A DNA stretch of 64,000 nt, taken from NCBI RefSeq assembly GCF_010093595.1, contig NW_022985440.1, forward strand, positions 89,215 through 153,214, in the 5' to 3' direction. The stretch comes from Mytilinidion resinicola (lineage: Eukaryota > Ascomycota > Dothideomycetes > Mytilinidiales > Mytilinidiaceae). This document shows, piece by piece, positions 57,047 to 64,000 of this stretch. The notes below the pieces were generated by a model. It was not told the origin of the DNA. It worked only from the letters and a program-made list of their open reading frames with translations, and made no database searches. The translations under genes were made by a program, and so were the position numbers. The stretch's first letter is position 1. Each line of letters opens with the position of its first letter.

Positions 57047-58135
57047 TCACAAAGCCGCCTTTCTATTTATAGCCCACGTATCCTCCCCCTCATCATGAAC
57101 AACCTTCCCCTCCCCCTCCAACTTCCCCAGAATCTGCACAACACCCCTTTCCGCCGGCTGCCACAAACTCTCGGGATAGTCCTTATAAATCACCTTTACA
57201 ATCGCCATAGACGTCACCCCCTTGCCCCCCGCATCCTCTAACACAGCTAAGACTTGCTCCTCCCGCTCCTTGCGATGCTTGATATACTCCAACACCTTCG
57301 CCTTGCCGTCCTCGATCACGGGCCCGTGGCCTGGGTACGCCCGCCCGCCGAACTGGGCCGCCATGCGATGCAGCGAGTCCATGTAGGTGGCCAGGTCCTC
57401 GAACACGGCCGTGCCCTGCCCGAGCACGTTGTCGCCGGTGAACATGGCGTCCTCCTCCGCCAGCACCAGCGCCATGTGGTCCGTCGCGTGGCCCGGGCAG
57501 TGGAACGCGCGCAGCGTCGCGCCCTCGGTCTGGAAGACCTGGCCGTCGGCTATGTCCAATTGGCCCTCGGTCGGCTCGTTTTTGTAGATCTTGGTGGCTG
57601 GGGAGATGGAGAGGAGGTCGGCGACGCCGCCGACGTGGTCCGGGTGCCAGTGCGTGAGGATCGCGGCGGAGATGGTGATGTCGTGGGCGGCGAGCACGGA
57701 GCGTAGCGACGCGAGCCACGCGGGTTTGCCTTCGCCGGTGTCGAGCAGGAGGCGCGTGGGCGAGGTGCCGAGGAGGTAGGTGTTTGTGCCTTTGTGGGAT
57801 AAGCTATTGCTCCAATTCTATCCCTCTACTTTGCAAACGGGTGGGCGGTTTGTCTACCTTGGAGTTGGAACTACGGGTCGTTAGTAATGGTTTTTTTTGG
57901 GAGGAGCTTAGATTCGGGGTGACAGTACTTTTCCGGGGTTTCCTCCTAGGATCCGCACAACGCGGGGAGATAGCTTCTCGATCTCAGGTAGAGGCACCAA
58001 GGAGGCCGCCATCATGGAGGAGTAGTTGCGGCTCGTCATGCTGCGCGGCCAGCGGCGGAGGCATTGATATCTCACTACCATGCTCGAGCCGCGAGCACGC
58101 AAGCTGCGGGAGCGCGGGGACCGAGGTGTCACCAT
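57047..58135 (-). CDS. LACTB2-like metallo-beta-lactamase-fold hydrolase
   Basis: Three exons (58135-57929, 57870-57858, 57789-57047) give 320 aa from the longest start or 280 aa from an internal ATG at 58015 (MMAASLVPLPEIEKLSPRVVRILGGNPGK), which matches typical LACTB2 length. Exon 2 is only 13 nt and supplies FQLQ of the conserved F-x-LQGTNTYLLGTSP stretch. Zinc ligands are complete: THWHPDHVGG (HxHxDH), GHATDH, MFTGDN and YPGHGP. A C-terminal winged-helix segment (VTSMAIVKVIYKDYPESLWQPAERGVVQ) is characteristic of LACTB2 endoribonucleases and of related enzymes in fungal polyketide clusters; no polyketide synthase is present here, which favours the housekeeping type. The extra 40-residue N terminus is Arg-rich without acidic residues, like a mitochondrial presequence. 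It is divergent from EFM5 (145 bp). Confidence 0.87.
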
Positions 58136-58280
58136 GCATTCGGAGTTTGGAGGGGTTGGATTGGTGGGGGGGTGTGGTAGGGGGGTTTAGTGAATACGTT
58201 TGGGATAGTCAGGCAATTCTGAAGGTTGATCATCAGGGTTCTCAGTCACACTTGTCGACAACAGAACACAAAAGGCAAAA

Positions 58281-59265
58281 ATGGATTCTGATGATGAGAT
58301 ACCGTACGTGCGCTCTGTGTTAGGTGATTAAGGTCTAATAGAAATATAGACAGCTTTCAGCAGGCGCGCTGAATGCGCTTAAAGAATTTTACGGTGATCG
58401 CGATACGAAGCAGAAAGAGTTTGAGGATTTGAAAGCGCAGGCCGAGAGTGATTTTGATGGGGAAAAAAAGCTTTCTATGGACGCTTTTACTGAGGATTGG
58501 AATGCTAGCCAGTTCTGGGTATGATGTGTCGAATTTTTATGTGGTGTTGAGAGCTAATAGGAGAAAAGTACAACGACGAGACGGCTACATTGCTTGCGGA
58601 ACAGCTGTTAGACGGTGCTACGGATGATTCGTCTATTGTTGTGGTATCGGCGCCGAGTGTTTTTATCCAGCTTAAGAATCTTTTGGTAAGTCTTTCAATA
58701 ACTGATTCTTCTTCTTCGATTCGTATGTTTGCTCTCTCTATCCACTTTAGTCCTAGGGTTGATTCTTATGCTTTGCAAGGCATCCCGCAAGTATAAATGT
58801 CGGCCGCAGATGACGCTACTGGAGTTCGACGAACGGTTCGCGGTCTTCAAAGAGTTCGCGATGTACGATTTCGAGCATCCGATGCGACTGCCACCTGAGC
58901 TCAAGGGGAAATTCGATCGAATCATCTGTGATCCTCCTTTCCTTAGTGAGGATTGCCAGACCAAAGGCAAGCTCCCATTCTGCTCAGGATACCACTCGAT
59001 CTTGTTCACTGATGATTGTTTGACAGCCGCTCTGACTGTACGGTGGCTAGCGAAGTCCTGGACCACTGCGTCTGCTGGAAGTAATCCATTTCGCTTGATC
59101 GTGTGTACCGGCGAACGTATGGAGAACCTGATAGGGAAACTGTATTCCAAAACCGGAATCCAGACTACTTCCTTCGAGGTAAAGCATGCGAAAGGACTCA
59201 GCAATGAGTTCAGATGCTATTCCAACTTCGAATGCTCAGCCTGGGAATGGGCTACGAAACCTTGA
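58281..59265 (+). CDS. EEF1A lysine methyltransferase 1 family (Efm5-like)
   Basis: Four exons (58281-58303, 58350-58518, 58569-58685, 58780-59265) give 264 aa, close to yeast Efm5 (248). It starts MDSDDEIPQLSAGALNALKEFYGDRD, a typical beginning of this family. DWNASQFWYNDETATLLAEQLLDG and the SAM-binding region (SSIVVVSAPSVFIQLKNLL) precede the catalytic DPPF motif in DRIICDPPFLSEDCQTK. The C-terminal LSNEFRCYSNFECSAWEW closes the family pattern. The DPPF (N/D-PP-F/Y) motif is shared with N6-adenine methyltransferases, but the family methylates a lysine of translation elongation factor eEF1A. It is cytosolic. The acceptor of exon 4 (TTTGCAAG) is chosen by phase and family match; the intron is 94 nt. 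Confidence 0.88.
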
Positions 59266-59490
59266 AGATCTATCTCCAGGCTACACAAGTCTGAACAATC
59301 TTCCGATAAACACTGGTGTCATGTTCAAAAGTAGTTTCCCTTTCATGGCATTCAATACAGACATTTCGATAAATTACGAAAAACATAACCGGAGCTTCCT
59401 CAACCCCACATCAGCTCAGACCTCTCCATCTCCATCAACGCTATTCAACGTCACGTCACACTTCAATTGTCAAAGCACACGCAATTCACC

Positions 59491-60076
59491 ATGGCCGCTG
59501 CCTGTATATTCTGCAAGATCATCAAGGGTATGCTCCCAAATCCCTCTACTAATGCCCATCTAACCTTCAAACAGGCGACATCCCTTCGATGAAGATCTTC
59601 GAAAGCGACAAGACCTTCGCATTCCTCGACATCTCCCCTCTAAGCAAAGGCCATGCTGTACGAAATCCCTCTCAACCCCATCCCGAACCATTCCACGATT
59701 CCTAATACTCTTCCACCAGCTCGTCATCCCCAAATTCCACGGCGCAAAACTCCACGACATCCCCGACGACCAGCTCCACGAGATCTTGCCCGTTGCGAAG
59801 AAGATTGCGCTAGCGGTGGGGGCGGAGGACTACAACATACTGCAGAACAATGGGCGGATTGCGCACCAGGTGGTTGATCATGTTAGTTGCCCCATATTAC
59901 GTGACGGGTGAATGGGTAGAATGTAGGGGAAATGTGCTGATGGATTGCTTCAGGCCCACTTCCATATCATCCCGAAACCAAATGAGAAGGAGGGATTGAG
60001 TATTGGATGGCCGGCTGAGGATGTGGACAAGGACAAACTGGCGAAGCTGCTGGAGGAGATCAAGGCGAAGATGTAA
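59491..60076 (+). CDS. HIT-family nucleotide hydrolase (Hnt1/HINT-like)
   Basis: Four exons (59491-59527, 59575-59657, 59720-59881, 59954-60076) give 134 aa. It begins MAAACIFCKIIKGDIPS, with the CxxC start common in HINT proteins. FESDKTFAFLDISPLSKGHALVIPKFH follows, then NNGRIAHQVVDH and, across the last intron, the histidine triad DHAHFHIIPKP (HxHxH), with GLSIGWP near the end. HINT enzymes hydrolyse adenosine 5'-monophosphoramidate and related AMP-lysine adducts, and in yeast Hnt1 supports Kin28/TFIIH function. The donor of intron 3 is GTTAGT. The start follows the 3' end of EFM5 by 225 bp on the same strand, so it has its own short promoter. Confidence 0.92.
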
Positions 60077-60653
60077 GGACTGGAATTGGGCCGGATGCTG
60101 GACATGGAGTATACTTGAGAGGAGTGGATGGGAAGGACCATGCCACAAGAATGGGGCGGCTCTCGAAAAGTCGGCGATACACGGCTATCTAAGGCCCAAA
60201 AATCAGAAGAAGTATCAATTTATCACTCTGTCCATTCACAATATAGCAGTCGCGACGCTGTAAATCAGGCCACTGAGTTGGCCTAATTGTAGCACCATTG
60301 AGATGTGCTAACGGGAGCCAGTCCGTCCGATTTGGAGTCGGTTTTGACACGCTATTGCGGGATATTGTATAATAGACCTTCTACATTTGCTCGTTTGGAA
60401 GGATTCACTTACATCTTGTTCGCATTCTTGAAAGTATATTGGAGGGTGTCAAACGGCGACAGTGTAAGTTTTTTCAAATTTCTCAGACCAACATCAATCG
60501 TTATACACCTCTACCTTTAGTGCTTGCACGTTTGCTGACTCCGACGGTTGTAAGATATGCCCAAGCCCTGATCAACTATAGGCGCTCAATATGTAGCATA
60601 CCTATTCTATCACCTCACCTCATACCATACCGACAATATAAGCCCTCAACAGC
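60077..60653. other. Convergent spacer, HIT gene / beta-solenoid ORF
   Basis: About 580 A/T-rich bases between two gene ends, presumably 3' UTR and spacer. No coding, RNA or repeat feature is supported. Confidence 0.4.
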
Positions 60654-61685
60654 CTACATTAAGCTACACTCATTAATTACTTGTCCTCCGGATCCACCCT
60701 GCACACACCCCTGCGGATTCACAATCTGCACCGTGTCCTCCGCAGCTTTACACACAAAAATGCTGCACCCCTGCGGCCGGTCAATACAGCCAGTGCTCCA
60801 TGTGCTGATCGATATGCGGCCTCCCTGGGCCTGTATCGTGCCGAAGCGCGACGCATTGACGGTGATCATGCTTCCTTGGGCCTTCAAAGTTCCATAGAAG
60901 GGTGAGTTGATGACGATATGCGAGCCCTGCGAGTCTATGGTCCCGGAGAAGGGTGAGTTAAGAACAATGTGTAAGCCCTAGTCGATAATAGTGCCGGAGA
61001 AGGAGCTTTCGATGGTGACTCTTGACCCTTGAGTGTGGAGAAAGTCGGTGGTTGGGGAGTTGATGGTGAGTGTCTGGCCGACGATTCTATGAGGGTAGGT
61101 TATGGGTGGGCGTGGTCGAGTGGAGACGGGTGTTCGATGCCAGGTCGGTCTTATGGTCGGTCTTATGGTCGGTCTGATGGTCTGTCTTACCGGCGCTCTC
61201 GTCTCGGTCGAGGTCTTCGATTTCTGGATGGCATCGGGCAGACTTTGCTTGACAAGATAGTCTATGGCGCTCGTGGATCCCTCGTCGAGAAAGTCGTTGT
61301 CGACGTCGCCGGTGCATCGAAGAAGCGGCCCGTCGATGCCGGTCGAGTTCCCGGGTGTTCCTGCATCGTCGTCGTCTTCGATATCGTCTTCGACCCTTGC
61401 GCGACGATCAGGCTGTTTCTCTGCTGGCGGCTCGGACACTTGCTGGGCAATCTCGGTTGCCTGTGACGGTTCGGTGCTCGGCTGGTCTCCTGCTCGCAAG
61501 CATTCTTCGGCATCTAAAGCTTCCCATTCACTCGAATCGGATTCAATGTCTCCACATATTGTGAATGACGACGAGGACATTGTTGCATCTGTGTCGGTGG
61601 GCGACGAAGCGAGGGGGGATTCGGGCTGAGCTGTGCCATTCACGTGTCGTAGAACGCCATTGATAGCACCCGTGATGAACCGCAT
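60654..61685 (-). pseudogene. Repetitive beta-solenoid-like protein with an in-frame TAG (disrupted or readthrough gene)
   Basis: An ATG-started frame runs from 61685 to a TAG at 60980-60978 (235 aa) and then stays open for 107 more codons to a second stop. A 17-residue repeat continues in perfect register across the TAG: GQTLTINSPTTDFLHTQ, GSRVTIESSFSGTIID(stop), GLHIVLNSPFSGTIDSQ, GSHIVINSPFYGTLKAQ, GSMITVNASRFGTIQAQ, GGRISI... Other units have Gln where the stop sits, so CAG to TAG (a C-to-T change at CpA) is the simplest explanation. The short-period beta pattern suggests a right-handed solenoid, loosely like bactofilin or adhesin-type repeats; I do not recognise the family. The N-terminal 150 residues are acidic and disordered, then a TIRP repeat. 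A possible 42 nt intron ending at the TAG would remove the stop but spoil the repeat register. The tail is cysteine-containing. Confidence 0.6.
61143..61190. repeat. 12 bp tandem repeat inside the beta-solenoid ORF
   Basis: Four units near GGTCGGTCTTAT; the last two carry single changes. On the minus strand they encode the repeated RQTIRPTIRPTIRPTW segment that links the acidic N-terminal part to the solenoid. In-frame (12 = 4 codons), so copy-number changes would not break the frame. Confidence 0.85.
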
Positions 61686-61960
61686 TATAAACGAAGTCTA
61701 AAAATTCAGGCTTTGAGGTTGCGAAATGTGTGAAGATAATTGGACGGTGGGAAAACGTGTTCATTTGTAGGAAGACTGTAACCATGGTTCATACCTTCCG
61801 TACCAAGAAGATAGACCCAAGTTTAGAAGGAAAGGTCTCATGACCTAGCACAACTCACCCTCAGATTGACCACTTTTGCTAACGCTAATTCAGATTCACG
61901 CATTTTACCACTCCTCGACAGGCTCATGGATGGGGACTGAGTGCACATATCCAAAGGGCT

Positions 61961-63233
61961 TCACGCATCAATCCCCTTCTTCTCTCCATCTCGCTCACCC
62001 TTTTCTCCGTTTCGCTTACACTTTCTTCCATCTCCTTCGCCATTCTCTCCTTTGCCCTTGTCCTCAACTCTTTCGCCCACGTCTTCAACAGTTCCGTCTC
62101 CTCCTCCACCAACCTCCTTCCCTTCCACCACCTGTTCAACAATGTCCACCACAGCCTTTGGCTGGCTCAGCATCAAACTATGCCCAGCCTTATGCATGAC
62201 AACGTCAATAACCCCCCCCAGCTGCGTCGCCATCGCCATCGCCCAGGCTAGCGGCACCGTCTGATCGTTCTCGGATACCACATACAGGCACTTGAAGTCC
62301 CCCTGCCACGGCACATACCGACACGGCTCCGTAAGTGCGCCAAAGGAGTGGTAAGGTGCCAGCCTCTCGTACCAGTACGTCTGGGTCTCGGCGTCGAGGT
62401 CGTTGTAAAATATGTTCTTGATGATAGAGACATCGGAGGAGAGGTACATGTAGGGTTCTTCATGCAGGGCCCAGGGAGGGGGGTTATTCGAGGGGGCAGC
62501 TTGCTGAGGGCAGGTGACGGGTTTGAGAAAGGCGGCGAGGTAGATGAGGGCGAGAATGTGGCCGGTTGGAATTGAGGGGGGCTCTAGGCTTGGATTCTCG
62601 TTTGGGGTTCCTGAGATCGAATGGCCCTTCGTAACATCTGGACTCTGGGTTTTCTTTGGAGACTCCAAGCTCGGGTTATTCTTCGTAGCACATAGTAGCT
62701 GATCTACCTCCGTATCATCTAGGCTAGGTTCGCCATACGTGGTTGTAGACTTTGCGGTTTGAATGCTGACACCTGGATTGCTCTCCTGGTTTTCCTGTGT
62801 GAATTAGCAGGGTCCTTTCGGCTTGATGCAACTACCTAAATCCGATCAAATGGTACAGAATTGAATTCACAATCTTAATAAACGCTTCGTTTACAGCTAC
62901 CTGAACGGGTGAGCCTTCACCGTTGGCAGTCGAGTCGGCTTTGAACTTCGAAGGAAGGCCTTGGACTGCTTCACCTGCAGGTGTTCCAGCGTAGCTATGT
63001 GCAACGATCACAACATCTTTGCCCTGCTGGAGTCGTTCGGTGACCGCCGAGCGAATAATGGCGATGTCCTGCACTCGTGTTTCTGGCACTGGATCTCCGC
63101 CTGCAGATGGCAGCTGGAGTGCGCAGACATCAGAGTACCCGGCCTCGAGGAGGAGAACTTCGACGGCGGCGTAGATGACTGGGCGGTGCCAGGCACCAGG
63201 TATCAGAATGATGGATGGTTTCGTAGTCGCCAT
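61961..63233 (-). CDS. Alpha/beta hydrolase with low-complexity insert and tail
   Basis: Two exons (63233-62901 and 62794-61961) give 388 aa. Exon 1 shows the fold start KPSIILIPGAWHRPVIYAAV, SDVCALQLPSAGGDP and the nucleophile elbow VVIVAHSYAGTPAGEAV. Exon 2 resumes at LALIYLAAFLKPV, then PCRYVPWQGDFKCLYVVSENDQTVPLAWA (the acidic residue site) and the catalytic histidine region HKAGHSLMLSQP. The core matches the AB-hydrolase family often annotated near salicylate esterase-like and EstC-like fungal enzymes. Between the nucleophile and LIYLAAF lies an insert of about 80 residues with repeated NPSLE/EPSLD motifs, absent from usual members. The C-terminal 55 residues are Gly/Glu/Lys-rich. If the intron (106 nt) is retained the protein stops early after LIGFR. 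The substrate is unknown. Confidence 0.75.
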
Positions 63234-64000
63234 CTCGATGTTCGAGTGTTAGTGAAGAAGTCTGGAAGGTAGTTGATGCTGGATTTGGAAGAGTGTATTG
63301 GAGGCGAAGAGGTGATTTATGTGAGAGGTTAGAGAAGCTATACAGACGAGTGAGAAGACGCACTTATAGTTACATATAATAGGTGAGACACTTGGTAGAT
63401 ACGAAACAGTCAATCATAAGCGTTAGAACTCCTCTTTGGGCTAATGGGTGGCCGTATGCGCAGGACACTGATAGGCGTGTAACATCTCAGTCTTGCCGTG
63501 AGATATCGTAAAAAGATTTCTTCGTGTCTATCAAGAATGTTATAGCGGCTGCATATGTGTGGGAGGAACTTGATGCTTTTTGTTGTGCATCGACCTTGAC
63601 GCGGATTGGCATGGCTAGTGGTCCCTGCTCAACAGCTCGACTTTATGAGACGCTTGTAAGATACAGTATCTCTCTTGCCGTGTTAGGATAGACCCGCATG
63701 TCATGAGTAAGCTGGAAGAGACCTCGAGAAACAGTATATATACTTGTGTTATAGCACTGCATGAAGCGTGCACCGTTTAGATTTCAAGCTTGAGAGGACC
63801 CGGGGAACAAATGGGAGAATCCGATTTGTGTTAACTTATATTTGTACGGCTCGAAAACCGTTTGTATCGTACATGCCACCGTATCGCATGGGGTATAAAG
63901 AAAAGGTTGGCTTATTCTTGTTAGTCCCGAGGCCTCTCTGGGATCAGGTCTTGTAGTCGTGGAGAGCATCCGCCTGCTTACCCAAGATCAAATCCCAATA
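63234..64000. other. Upstream region of the hydrolase gene to the window end
   Basis: About 770 bases. It contains the hydrolase promoter. Short ORFs of about 60 codons near 63770-63970 on both strands overlap and lack motifs. No supported gene, tRNA or repeat is present up to the window edge. Confidence 0.4.

Noticed and set aside
57047..60076. Metabolic gene cluster around the metallo-beta-lactamase gene
   Set aside because: LACTB2-like enzymes occur in some polyketide clusters, but the neighbours here (EFM5-like, HIT, tRNA) are housekeeping genes and no synthase is present.

Overview
The window reads as nuclear DNA of a filamentous ascomycete (Pezizomycotina). Genes are tightly packed on both strands and most carry several 45-70 nt GT-AG introns with a CTAAC/CTAAT-like branch site. 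Fungus-typical genes include a NoxR-type NADPH oxidase regulator, a betaine-lipid synthase, a 20.9 kDa complex I subunit, a peroxisomal uricase, a vacuolar VNX1-type exchanger and a TORC2 Rictor homologue. I cannot fix the class or species. Exon boundaries were worked out by hand from splice signals, phase closure and family conservation, so single boundaries may be off by a few bases.

Layout: 1-7 kb holds the 3' part of a RecQ helicase (+) and the spliceosomal helicase Aquarius/Cwf11 (-). 7-14 kb has a complex I subunit (+), betaine lipid synthase (-) and proteasome ATPase Rpt5 (-). 14-18 kb has a gene-poor stretch, a tRNA-Arg gene split by an intron-like insert, and trimethyllysine dioxygenase (+). 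19-32 kb holds importin-7/8, Ski2, a small zinc-ribbon gene and a VNX1-like antiporter, all on the minus strand. 33-34 kb is proteasome ATPase Rpt6 (+). 34.5-36.4 kb is gene-poor with a minisatellite and a 531 bp terminal-inverted-repeat element. 36-46 kb has Rtf2 (-), Tom6-like (+), NoxR (-), the SOD1 copper chaperone (-), mitoribosomal uL13m (+) and uricase (-). 47-56 kb has Rictor (+) and a LON/RING protein (+). 57-63 kb has tRNA-Ser(TGA), a LACTB2-like metallo-beta-lactamase, an EFM5-like methyltransferase, a HIT protein, a beta-solenoid-like ORF with an internal TAG, and an alpha/beta hydrolase.

Most genes are conserved housekeeping genes with no cluster logic. Loose functional sets are RNA metabolism (Aquarius, Ski2), the 26S proteasome (Rpt5, Rpt6), mitochondria and peroxisomes (complex I subunit, uL13m, Tom6, TMLH, uricase) and oxidative chemistry (NoxR, CCS1).

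The most unusual items are the tRNA-Arg gene whose D-loop and A box are split by a 50 bp GT...CTAAT...AG segment, and the 17-residue-repeat protein whose repeat continues in register through an in-frame TAG. No CRISPR array, rRNA, viral gene or secondary-metabolite cluster was seen.
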